This document shows, in pieces, positions 6,345 through 12,925 of a stretch of DNA of 12,925 nucleotides; within the stretch, counting starts at the first letter, position 1, and each line of letters begins with the position of its first letter. The translations under genes were made by a program, and so were the position numbers. The notes under the pieces are model-generated. The model was given only the letters and a program-made list of their open reading frames with translations. It did no database searches and was not told the origin of the DNA. The DNA lies in the NCBI GenBank assembly GCA_018334595.1, contig JAGXLQ010000019.1:1-12925 (forward strand). Direction: 5' to 3'. The DNA comes from Candidatus Bipolaricaulota bacterium (lineage in GTDB: Bacteria; Bipolaricaulota; Bipolaricaulia; M55B111).

Positions 6345-7343
6345 GTGCCTTTTTTATCAGGAACAGAGTTAGAAAAAGTCTATAGTGAGGCAAAGGAATC
6401 TGGATACGGGTTTATAGCTTCGAACATAGCTGAACCGAATACCCTGATCGGGTTGTTTGAAGCGGCCGAGGAAAAGAAATCTGACCTGGTGCTACAAATG
6501 AGTAATAGCGCCTCCAAGTTTGCGGGGGATGGCAATCCACTGACCGGACTCAGGGCAATGTCCAATTATATCCAGGAGCTCGCGGAGAATTACGATTTCG
6601 GAGCCTTCCTCAACATGGACCACCTGAAGGAAAGCAATATGGACTTCATCAAAGCAACGATCGACGAAAAGCTCGCGTCCTCAATCATGATCGACGCTTC
6701 GAAGAAGACCTTTGAAGAGAACGTAAAGATCTCGAAAGAAGTCGTCGACTACGCCCAGGGAAGTGGAATAATAATCGAGGGAGAGCTTGGAAAGATCAAG
6801 GGAGTTGAAGACGAGGAGACGGCGTCAGCCGAGGCATTCTATACTGATCCTGATGAGGCAGTTGAGTTCGTAGATAGAACCGGGATTGACCTCCTTGCCG
6901 TTTCAGTCGGCACGCAGCACGGAGTAAGCAAGGGCAAGGACATCGAGCTACGCGAAGACCTGGTAAAGAAGATCGACGACGCACTAACCGACGCCGGGTT
7001 CAATACTCCCCTAGTGCTACACGGTTCTTCCGGTCTGGTCGAGAACCAGATCAAGAAGGTTCTTGACTTTGGCGTGTGCAAACTCAACAAGGACACGAGG
7101 TACCAGTACGAATACGCCAGAGCAGCGTACGAGTTCTACGCGGAGCACAAGGATTCCATCATCCCTCCTGAAGGCGTTAAAGATGATAGAGAGGGGTTCT
7201 TTTCCGATACAGACTGGAGCCCCGTCAAATCAGACTTTGACCCCCGTGTAGTTTCCAGAAAAATTAGGGGAGAAGTCAAGAAAACGGCAAGTAACCTCTT
7301 TGAACAGGCTGGTTCGGTAAATAAGAGCCTGTACATGGAATAG
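6345..7343 (+). CDS. fba: class II (zinc) fructose-bisphosphate aldolase
   Basis: It reversibly splits fructose 1,6-bisphosphate into dihydroxyacetone phosphate and glyceraldehyde 3-phosphate. The start chosen is GTG at 6345, because AAGGAGGG ends 4 bases before it; this gives 332 residues beginning PFLSGTELEKV. An earlier in-frame GTG at 6306 would place the ribosome site inside the gene. Active-site features are Asp92-His93 (LNMDHL), Glu147 (EGELGKIKG), His192 (GTQHGV), His226 (LVLHGSSG) and the phosphate-binding NKDT at 248-251. The histidines correspond to the metal ligands of class II enzymes. The ending with DPRVVSRKIR recalls the E. coli FbaA tail. From memory, it is closest in wording (SNIAEPNTLIGL, GTQHGVSKGKD, CKLNKDTRYQYEY, GFFSDTDWSP) to haloarchaeal class II aldolases. 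It precedes pfkA by 31 bp, so the pair covers consecutive glycolytic steps under one promoter. Confidence 0.9.
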   Translation: MPFLSGTELEKVYSEAKESGYGFIASNIAEPNTLIGLFEAAEEKKSDLVLQMSNSASKFAGDGNPLTGLRAMSNYIQELAENYDFGAFLNMDHLKESNMDFIKATIDEKLASSIMIDASKKTFEENVKISKEVVDYAQGSGIIIEGELGKIKGVEDEETASAEAFYTDPDEAVEFVDRTGIDLLAVSVGTQHGVSKGKDIELREDLVKKIDDALTDAGFNTPLVLHGSSGLVENQIKKVLDFGVCKLNKDTRYQYEYARAAYEFYAEHKDSIIPPEGVKDDREGFFSDTDWSPVKSDFDPRVVSRKIRGEVKKTASNLFEQAGSVNKSLYME

Positions 7344-7374
7344 CAGAATCTCTTTATAAACCTGGGTGATAAAC

Positions 7375-8406
7375 TTGAAAAAGATTGGTCTGGTAACCGG
7401 AGGTGGCGATTCTCCTGGAATCAACGCAGCAATAAGGGCAGTCGTTAGGAAGGCTATGTCCGAAGGAATAGAAATCATGGGATTCAAAAATGGGTGGGCT
7501 GGCCTATTGGAAAACGATGGACGGACTCTGAACAGACAAGACGTGTCGGGTATTTTGCCGGTTGGTGGAACGATGCTGGGGAGTTCACGCACCAACCCTT
7601 TCTCAATAGAAGGCGGCGCAGAACAGGTAATTGAAAACTTCAACGATAATGACCTGGACGCTATAATTGCAATCGGTGGGGATGATACCCTGGGAGTAGC
7701 TCACAAACTTAAAGATCATGGAGTGAAGACCATCGGAATTCCTCAGACGATCGATAACGACCTCGCGGAAACCGAGTATTCTATCGGTTTTGACTCTGCA
7801 CTAACTCAGGTATCAAAGTCTCTTGACAGACTTCACACCACCGCGTCCTCACACCACCGCGTAATGATTCTAGAGGTCATGGGAAGGGATTCAGGATGGA
7901 TCGCCTTGCTAGGAGGCCTTGCAGGTGGGGCAGACGTGATCCTCGTCCCGGAAGAACCGTTCGACGTGTCGGAAATAAAGAAGAGGATTAAGGAACGGGA
8001 GGCTGCGGGAAAGTTCTTCTCACTCGTAGTTATCGCTGAGGGTGCGGCTCCGAGCGAATTGGACCAGCAGATAACTCGTGACTCCGGTACGGACTCGTTC
8101 GGACACGTTAAACTGGGTGGAATCGGCCATTATCTTTCGGATCAGCTAGATGCCATCCTCAACATGCCCATTCGTGTGACCACTCTTGCTTACCTCCAAC
8201 GCGGCGGAGAACCCACCGCGTTTGACAGGTTGTTAGCCACGAGATGCGGCGTTTCTGCCGTAGAGTTCTGCATTGACGGGAAAAACGACGTCATGACAGC
8301 CCTAAAGGCAAATAGGGTACAGCCAGTTAGCATGGAAAAGGTGATATCCAACTCCCCCAAGGAACTCGAAGACCATCTGCTAAGGATGAAGGATCTGTTC
8401 TACTAA
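7375..8406 (+). CDS. pfkA: 6-phosphofructokinase, group III-like, phosphoryl donor uncertain
   Basis: It phosphorylates fructose 6-phosphate at C1. I prefer TTG at 7375 (MKKIGLVTGGGDSPGIN, 343 residues), because GGGTGAT ends 4 bases upstream. GTG at 7366 lies inside that ribosome site and has none of its own. From this start the numbering matches E. coli PfkA exactly: Gly11, Arg72, Asp103, catalytic Asp127 (TIDND), Arg162 and the MGR motif at 169-171. Position 104, Gly in ATP enzymes, is Asp (GGDDTLGVA), as in pyrophosphate-using enzymes. Position 124, Gly in ATP enzymes and Lys in most pyrophosphate enzymes, is Gln (IPQTIDND). The sequence style (DRLHTTASSH, SFGHVKLGGIG) recalls group III PFKs such as those of actinomycetes. 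The donor therefore cannot be read with confidence; pyrophosphate use, which would be reversible, is favoured by Asp104. It is the second gene of the fba operon. Confidence 0.92.
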   Translation: MKKIGLVTGGGDSPGINAAIRAVVRKAMSEGIEIMGFKNGWAGLLENDGRTLNRQDVSGILPVGGTMLGSSRTNPFSIEGGAEQVIENFNDNDLDAIIAIGGDDTLGVAHKLKDHGVKTIGIPQTIDNDLAETEYSIGFDSALTQVSKSLDRLHTTASSHHRVMILEVMGRDSGWIALLGGLAGGADVILVPEEPFDVSEIKKRIKEREAAGKFFSLVVIAEGAAPSELDQQITRDSGTDSFGHVKLGGIGHYLSDQLDAILNMPIRVTTLAYLQRGGEPTAFDRLLATRCGVSAVEFCIDGKNDVMTALKANRVQPVSMEKVISNSPKELEDHLLRMKDLFY

Positions 8407-8452
8407 CCAACAATAGATGAGAAGTGCCCGGGGAGAAGGGCGATTGAAGATT

Positions 8453-9664
8453 TCAGCTTCTTCTAATGAAGGTTGGAATGTCCAGATCGTTCTTCTCCCT
8501 TGAGCCACCGTTGTTAGACTTAAACGCTATTTCCTGGATGTCCTCTTCCGCACCATTCGGCCCGCTGTCTGGATACCCAGTGGCAATGATCGTTAATTTA
8601 ACGGAACCCAAACCTTCTTTAATCGCCGTTCCAAACATTATGTCCGCTTCGTTGGACGCCGCTTCCTGTACCATCTGAGCTGCCTCAGTTACCTCGTCCA
8701 GCGTCAGGTCGGAGTCACCCGTAATATTGAGGATGACTTTCTCCGCACCCTCGATAGAACCTTCTAAGAGAGGTGAGGAGATCGCGCTTTGAGCCGCCTT
8801 CTTCGTCTTTGAGTCGCCCTCGGCCTCACCGAGACCCATAAGAGCCGGCCCGCCGTTTTTCATCGCGTTGCGGATGTCCGCAAAGTCAAGGTTTATCATA
8901 CCCGGGACCGTTATCAACTCAGATATCCCCCGAACGCCCTGCATAAGGATCTCGTCCACTAACCTAAACGCGTCCATCAAGGAAATCTCTTCAGGCGCGA
9001 TCTCTAGCAACCGGTCGTTGGAGATGGTGATTATTGTGTCGACCTTATCGGTCAGACTCTTTAATCCGTGTTCTGCCTTATCAGCCCTTTCATTGCCCTC
9101 AAAGGTAAACGGCTTCGTCACTATCCCCGTGGTCAGAATTTCCATCTTTTGGGCAACTTCGGCGATAACCGGCGTCGCACCAGTACCCGTGCCCCCGCCC
9201 ATGCCGCAAGTAATAAATAGCATGTCAATATCCTGGAGGAGCTGCTCAATGGTCTGCTGGTTCTCCAGAGCCGCCTCTCGTCCTACTTCTGGGTTACCGC
9301 CAGCACCCAAACCACCGGTTAGTTCCTTTCCTATCTGTATTGCCCGGTCGGATTTGTTGATCTCCAGGACCTGCGCATCAGTATTTATCGACACGAGCTG
9401 AACGCTACCGACCCCCGCCTCTACCATCCTGTCAATTGCATTGTTTCCGCCGCCGCCAACACCGATAACCATAAGTTTAGCAAGGTCATAGTTAGATTGG
9501 TAGTTCTGTGTATTCATCTTCTTCTCGTCCTGCACGTCTTTGGTATCCTCATTTAACCCACCTTCCTTTGACCCACTATCTTCTTCCCCGGGCGAAGACT
9601 TGTAAAAGTCCTTCATCACCCCGTCTAATGGGTCACTTCCTACAGATTTCTTCTTCCTAGCCAT
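8453..9664 (-). CDS. ftsZ: cell division protein FtsZ with long charged N-terminal extension
   Basis: This is the tubulin-like GTPase that forms the Z-ring at midcell. Its 403 residues contain the GTP-binding start VIGVGGGGNNA (66-76), the tubulin signature GGGTGTG (156-162), the T7 synergy loop NLDFADIR (258-265) and the C-terminal peptide DLDIPTFIRR that binds FtsA and other partners. Before the GTPase fold lie about 60 residues instead of the usual ~10. They begin with ARKKKS and continue as an acidic, Gly/Ser/Asp/Glu-rich stretch. The start at 9664 is supported by AAAGGGTGAT about 6 bases upstream. Met50 (at 9517) would give an ordinary FtsZ but has only a weak purine-rich site. The start overlaps the parA end by 8 bases. 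A short C-terminal linker (about 370-392) precedes the peptide. FtsZ identity is certain; the extension is likely but needs N-terminal proof. Confidence 0.97.
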   Translation of the reverse strand: MARKKKSVGSDPLDGVMKDFYKSSPGEEDSGSKEGGLNEDTKDVQDEKKMNTQNYQSNYDLAKLMVIGVGGGGNNAIDRMVEAGVGSVQLVSINTDAQVLEINKSDRAIQIGKELTGGLGAGGNPEVGREAALENQQTIEQLLQDIDMLFITCGMGGGTGTGATPVIAEVAQKMEILTTGIVTKPFTFEGNERADKAEHGLKSLTDKVDTIITISNDRLLEIAPEEISLMDAFRLVDEILMQGVRGISELITVPGMINLDFADIRNAMKNGGPALMGLGEAEGDSKTKKAAQSAISSPLLEGSIEGAEKVILNITGDSDLTLDEVTEAAQMVQEAASNEADIMFGTAIKEGLGSVKLTIIATGYPDSGPNGAEEDIQEIAFKSNNGGSREKNDLDIPTFIRRS

Positions 9665-10397
9665 TTTCTATCACCCTTTCTACTAGAGTAGAATAGTCTT
9701 CAGCTCCGTGGGAGTTTGGAGCGTACTCGAATATCGTCTTGTTATAACTTGAGGACTCGGACAACCGAACGTTCGTTCTGATCGGTTCGGTCACCTTTCC
9801 ATCAAAGTGTTCCTTCAAAGTATCGTATATCTCCTTGCTTTCGTTCGTACGCTTATCGTAAAAAGTCGGGATAACCAGTGAAACACGCACGTCTCTGTCC
9901 AATATTTTGTTTATCTGTCTGATATTTTCCAGCAGGTTTCTCACGCCGACCAGGGCAAGATAATCCATACTTACGGGTAGATAGGCCTTTTTAGCATATA
10001 TCAGGGCATTCTGATTCAGCAGGGACAAACTTGGCGGACAATCAAGGATGATGATATCGTAGTTATCGACATCGGACATCCTTCTCATTAACATCGTCTC
10101 TCTGCTCGTCTGCCCGGTGAGTATCTTCTCTGCCTGAGCAGCTGTCTTGTCGCTGGGCAAAAGATAGAGGTTTTCTCTGACCTCTACCGTACAACTGTCC
10201 GGAGTTTCATCCTCTACGAGCATATCGTAGAGCGACCTCTCGTATTCGGGATCAAACCACGTAGCGAGACTTCCCTGTGGATCGACATCTACAAGCAGGG
10301 TTTTATATCCTCTCAATGCCAGACCACCGCCAAGATTTACTGCAGTAGTTGTCTTCCCCGTACCTCCTTTCTGGTTAATGATGGCGATTTTTTTCAT
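9657..10397 (-). CDS. parA: ParA/Soj-type ATPase between ftsA and ftsZ
   Basis: This 246-residue deviant Walker ATPase has KGGTGKTT at 10-17 (signature Lys10 and Lys15), the A' motif DVDPQGS at 37-43 and the Walker B strand IIILDCPPS at 115-123. DPQG and the short N-terminus mark it as ParA/Soj-like rather than MinD. I also see no MinD-type C-terminal amphipathic membrane helix: the end reads TLVERVIENG. Such proteins dimerise on ATP, bind DNA non-specifically and move or place cargo, usually with a ParB partner. No parB is in the window. A GAGGT site lies about 10 bases before the ATG. It starts 62 bp after ftsA and overlaps ftsZ by 8 bases, so it is probably co-expressed with both. A role in chromosome segregation or in Z-ring placement is inferred only. 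Confidence 0.92.
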   Translation of the reverse strand: MKKIAIINQKGGTGKTTTAVNLGGGLALRGYKTLLVDVDPQGSLATWFDPEYERSLYDMLVEDETPDSCTVEVRENLYLLPSDKTAAQAEKILTGQTSRETMLMRRMSDVDNYDIIILDCPPSLSLLNQNALIYAKKAYLPVSMDYLALVGVRNLLENIRQINKILDRDVRVSLVIPTFYDKRTNESKEIYDTLKEHFDGKVTEPIRTNVRLSESSSYNKTIFEYAPNSHGAEDYSTLVERVIENG

Positions 10398-10442
10398 GGG
10401 TCAGATTACCTCACTTTGAAATTCTGGACTGGCGATAACTCG

Positions 10443-10468
10443 CCGGAAGAACAGTGCCCTACTTCCGG
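10443..10468. repeat. inverted repeat spanning the ftsA stop
   Basis: CCGGAAG (10443-10449) and CTTCCGG (10462-10468) are a perfect 7-bp inverted repeat with a 12-base loop that contains the ftsA stop codon. A second small hairpin, GGCGA/TCGCC (10431-10435 with 10440-10444), overlaps it by two bases. No T-run follows on the - strand, so it is more likely an RNA processing or attenuation element between ftsA and parA than a terminator. Confidence 0.35.
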
Positions 10469-11700
10469 AAAAAGCTCGCGAGCCACCGAAATATATCGGA
10501 TGTGGGAGAGCTCCCCCTCCCAATCTCCCTCTTCCCGTTCCTCAAAAAGTCATGGGAGTCGACCGAGTACTTAAGCAAGCCAACCGAGGTGGCATAAATT
10601 GGAGATTCGACGATATCCCTCAACCCGTGAATGTCGGGTGGAGTCGATCCACGACGCATGGGCACCCCATAATGTCTATGCCCGTACTCGACGACGCCGT
10701 TCAGTAAAGAAGTGCCCCCCGAGAGGACAACGCCGGACGGTATGAGGTCTTCGTACCCGGCATCTTCAACCTCCTGGAAGGACATATCGAAGATTTCTTC
10801 CACCCGCGGCTCAATTACCTTAGCCAGATTTTTCAGGGGAACTCTTCTCTGTTCGTCGCCACCTACGGTGGCGACTTCAACCTGCTTGTTCTCGTTTTCC
10901 TCGTCTACGTAGACGGTTCCGTGGTCGATCTTAATCTCCTCTGCGGTTTCCAGAGGGGTGTGCATGCCAACCGTGATGTCGTTGGTAATGTGCTCTCCGC
11001 CCAGCGGTATAACCTTGGAAAACCAGATATCCCCCTTCTTAAATACGGCGAGATCCGTAGTCCCACCACCAATATCCATAAGCAAAACACCTAGCTGCTT
11101 TTCAGCAGACGACAGAACGGCGTAAGAGGAAGCAAGCGGTTCGAGAACCAGTTGGTCTATGCCGATGTTTAAGGACTCGAGACATCTCCTCAGGTTATGC
11201 ACCGCAGTGCTCGCACCCGTAACAATATGAACGTCTGCTTCCAGACGAGTCCCGGTCATCCCTATCGGGTCGGTGATACCTTCCTGGTCATCGACCACGA
11301 ACTGTCTGGGGATAATGTGAATCATCTCGGACTGAGGGGGGATCTGCTGCATAGCCTTCGCAGTCTCGATTACCCTTCTGACATCGTCCCTTCTAATGAC
11401 GTTGTCCGACCTATTTATCGAAACAGTCCCCGTGTTGTTCAGATAGTTTATGTGCTTTCCCGTAATTCCCACATAAACCGATTTCACGTTTACGTCCGCC
11501 ATCTTCTCGGCGCGTTCAAGTGCTTTCCTTATAGAATTGGTGGTCTGACCAATGTCTACCACTACGCCCTTCTCCAGCCCCCTTGAGGGCGCCTGACCAA
11601 AGCCCACGATTTCTATTGAATCATCGATTACGTTGGCAACGAGTGCGACAATTTTAGTAGTTCCAATATCCAACCCGACAACAAGATCCTCGCTTTCCAT
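10459..11700 (-). CDS. ftsA: cell division protein FtsA
   Basis: This actin-like ATPase binds the FtsZ C-terminal peptide and tethers the Z-ring to the membrane. Its 413 residues carry the phosphate-1 motif GLDIGTTKIVALV (9-21), the FtsA-specific 1C region around residues 80-160 (VKSVYVGITGKHI onward), the phosphate-2 motif MDIGGGTTDLAVF near 208-220 and the adenosine motif VLSGGTSLLNGV near 327-338. The last residues, DIFRWLASFFRK, form the amphipathic membrane-targeting helix after a short flexible linker. ATG at 11700 has GGTGGTGATC directly upstream. The gene opens the ftsA-parA-ftsZ unit after a 304-bp gap with its own likely -10 element. No ftsQ lies in front. The length and motifs are normal for the family. 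Confidence 0.96.
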   Translation of the reverse strand: MESEDLVVGLDIGTTKIVALVANVIDDSIEIVGFGQAPSRGLEKGVVVDIGQTTNSIRKALERAEKMADVNVKSVYVGITGKHINYLNNTGTVSINRSDNVIRRDDVRRVIETAKAMQQIPPQSEMIHIIPRQFVVDDQEGITDPIGMTGTRLEADVHIVTGASTAVHNLRRCLESLNIGIDQLVLEPLASSYAVLSSAEKQLGVLLMDIGGGTTDLAVFKKGDIWFSKVIPLGGEHITNDITVGMHTPLETAEEIKIDHGTVYVDEENENKQVEVATVGGDEQRRVPLKNLAKVIEPRVEEIFDMSFQEVEDAGYEDLIPSGVVLSGGTSLLNGVVEYGHRHYGVPMRRGSTPPDIHGLRDIVESPIYATSVGLLKYSVDSHDFLRNGKREIGRGSSPTSDIFRWLASFFRK

Positions 11701-11746
11701 TGGATCACCACCCAGAATGACAGTAGAACTTAGGAACGGTCATCAT

Positions 11747-11752
11747 ATTATA
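11747..11752 (-). promoter_or_regulatory. likely -10 element of the ftsA-parA-ftsZ promoter
   Basis: On the - strand the sequence reads TATAAT, a perfect -10, about 47 bases before the ftsA ATG. The -35 region is poor: CTGACT sits too close (12 bases), and the hexamer at normal spacing is AT-rich without a clear TTGACA. An activator or a UP-like A/T tract could compensate. Confidence 0.45.
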
Positions 11753-11829
11753 ATAAAGTGAAAAAGTCAGAATATTTTTGATTGTTCGCTCCTGAACCCA
11801 CATTTTTATTTTTTGTTAAAAACTTACCA

Positions 11830-11859
11830 TTTCCGATCAATCCCCCAACTGATCGGAAA
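11830..11859. repeat. perfect 10-bp inverted repeat upstream of the ftsA promoter
   Basis: TTTCCGATCA at 11830-11839 is complementary to TGATCGGAAA at 11850-11859, with a 10-base spacer. On the - strand a TTTTT run begins 8 bases past the stem, so it may be a weak terminator of murB. Its symmetry and its position about 80 bases before the ftsA -10 also suit an operator. Confidence 0.5.
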
Positions 11860-12004
11860 CCTAAAGCCTCCAAATACTATATTATTTACCAGATATTTCC
11901 AGACCTGTTCTAAAGCCCAATCTATCTGAGAACTGGCCGGTTATAACTGTTACTAATAATATAATAAAGATTCAATTGATGCAAAGATTTTCGGAGTGTC
12001 AATC

Positions 12005-12892
12005 CTAAATGACCTCAACCTCGGTGACGAGTGTCACTCCGAATTCTTTATACACTCTCTCTTGTAAAATGTCAATTAGATTTTGGACGTTTGCGGCCGT
12101 GGCGTGGCCGTCGTTGAGGATGAAATTTGCGTGCTGGTGAGAAACGACCGCATCTCCTACTCTCATTCCCTTGGCACCAACTATATCTAACATCTCTCCG
12201 GCCGTCTTGTCAGCTTTGGAAGGGTTCTTGAAGATAGAACCTGCGGAGGGGAGTGAATATGGCATTTTACTTCTTCTCGTGGAAAGGATCTCGCTCATAG
12301 AAGGCTGATGACTAGAGCGATCGAGCCGAAACTCGGCTCTGAGAACTATCTCCCCGCTGTAAAGGAAGGGACTATTCCTATATTCGAAAAAGTCGTCAAG
12401 TACATCCATCTCTTTTACTTCGCCGTTCTCGCTCAAATAGGTCACCTTGGTCAAGAAATCTGAAACCTCGTACCCGAAGGCACCGGCGTTCATTGTGACC
12501 CCGCCCCCTATCGTGCCCGGGATGCCCGTGACGAAGTTAAAACAGGAACATCGGTAATCGTTGGCGACGTCGGCCAACTTGTACAGCGGGGCTCCCGACT
12601 TAACGTCGAGCACATCGCCGTTAACGGAGTGGTCGGCAAACTTGGGCCCAACCCTGACGATCAGACCGTCAAAGCCACTGTCAGCAACGAGAAGGTTGCT
12701 GCCATTGCCAATAACCCTCCATTCCAAACCCATTTCGTCGGCGTAGTTCAACCCACGCTTTAACTCAGCAATTGTCCCTGGTTCGCAGAAATAGCTTGCG
12801 GGCCCACCTATGTTCCACGTCGTGTATTTACTCAGGTTCACGTCCTGTTGAAGAAAACTCGATCTCGTTTTTTCAATGATCGATGTCGGCAT
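12005..12892 (-). CDS. murB: UDP-N-acetylenolpyruvoylglucosamine reductase MurB
   Basis: This FAD enzyme reduces UDP-GlcNAc-enolpyruvate to UDP-MurNAc with NADPH, the second committed step of peptidoglycan precursor synthesis in the cytoplasm. Its 295 residues are normal for type II MurB. FAD-binding segments are VIGNGSNLLVAD (60-71) and GIPGTIGGGVTMNAGAFG (123-140). The substrate motif is YRNSPF (171-176). Catalytic Ser219 lies in PSAGSIFKNP, the late HQHANFILN motif follows at 252-260, and the C-terminal catalytic Glu is probably Glu291 in TEVEVI. The proposed ATG at 12892 has AAGGAG with a rather long 12-base gap before it. No better in-frame start is visible within the 33 bases left in the window, so the start is a little uncertain. 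murB next to ftsA and ftsZ is typical of the dcw cluster, but ftsQ and ddl are absent here. Confidence 0.96.
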   Translation of the reverse strand: MPTSIIEKTRSSFLQQDVNLSKYTTWNIGGPASYFCEPGTIAELKRGLNYADEMGLEWRVIGNGSNLLVADSGFDGLIVRVGPKFADHSVNGDVLDVKSGAPLYKLADVANDYRCSCFNFVTGIPGTIGGGVTMNAGAFGYEVSDFLTKVTYLSENGEVKEMDVLDDFFEYRNSPFLYSGEIVLRAEFRLDRSSHQPSMSEILSTRRSKMPYSLPSAGSIFKNPSKADKTAGEMLDIVGAKGMRVGDAVVSHQHANFILNDGHATAANVQNLIDILQERVYKEFGVTLVTEVEVI

Positions 12893-12925
12893 AGTAAACT
12901 TCGTCTCCTTGCCCTAAACGCTCCC

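Larger units (their letters stand above)
11701..12004. other. AT-rich gap between murB and ftsA
   Basis: The 304-bp stretch has no plausible gene on either strand. It holds a likely -10 element for ftsA, a perfect 10-bp inverted repeat and several A/T runs. It probably combines the murB transcript end with the ftsA leader. I see no tRNA or known riboswitch in it. Confidence 0.6.

Noticed and set aside
7366..7374. GTG at 7366 as the pfkA start
   Set aside because: It lies inside the GGGTGAT ribosome site that serves TTG 7375, and starting at 7375 gives exact E. coli PfkA numbering.
8426..8441. GCCC/GGGC hairpin between pfkA and ftsZ, considered as a terminator
   Set aside because: The stem is four pairs only, with no T-run on either strand, which is too weak to call although a terminator would be expected there.
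11935..11980. TTGAAT-like -35 with downstream AT-rich -10 candidates on the - strand between murB and ftsA
   Set aside because: At 17-base spacing the -10 would be TAACAG, and other hexamers are at wrong distances. The TATAAT at 11747-11752 is the better candidate.

Overview
The window reads as a chromosomal segment of a diderm (outer-membrane-bearing) bacterium of moderate GC content. The evidence is a BamA-type outer-membrane assembly protein, an OmpH/Skp-like periplasmic protein and a FabZ dehydratase next to FtsA, FtsZ and MurB. Starts are mixed: four of the ten near-complete genes are best started at GTG or TTG. Several ribosome binding sites use the downstream part of the anti-Shine-Dalgarno match (GGTGAT). 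The fructose-bisphosphate aldolase resembles, from memory, the class II enzymes of halophilic archaea, and several proteins are rich in Asp/Glu. A halophilic or deep-branching uncultured lineage is therefore possible, but I cannot place it by sequence alone.

Layout. (1) Bases 1 to about 654 hold no convincing conserved gene. They are a GC-rich stretch full of complementary segments, which looks like structured RNA or the 3' part of a mobile element or intron. It runs directly into the last ~36 codons of a YifB/ComM-like gene. (2) On the + strand, the yifB tail, bamA, a long ompH/skp-like gene and fabZ form one probable operon, closed by a strong hairpin that can also terminate the converging rng transcript. 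(3) On the - strand, folK and rng form a two-gene unit with an ATGA overlap. (4) A divergent, AT-rich promoter region separates folK from a + strand glycolytic operon: class II aldolase, then 6-phosphofructokinase. Its promoter carries a perfect 12-bp palindrome of the Cra/FruR (LacI-family) type over the -35 box. (5) On the - strand, murB, a 304-bp gap, then ftsA, a lone parA and ftsZ form a compact piece of the division/cell-wall cluster.

How the genes fit together. The first + operon serves outer-membrane protein assembly and acyl-chain synthesis. The aldolase/PFK pair supplies adjacent glycolytic steps and looks sugar-phosphate regulated. The last unit makes a peptidoglycan precursor enzyme and the Z-ring with its membrane anchor, with a ParA-type ATPase placed between ftsA and ftsZ.

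Points most worth a second look are the structured insert in yifB, the Cra-like operator in a non-enterobacterial glycolytic operon, the PFK active-site pair Asp104/Gln124, parA between ftsA and ftsZ, the long charged N-terminus of FtsZ, the RNase E/G without its zinc-link cysteines, and the membrane-anchored coiled-coil version of OmpH/Skp.
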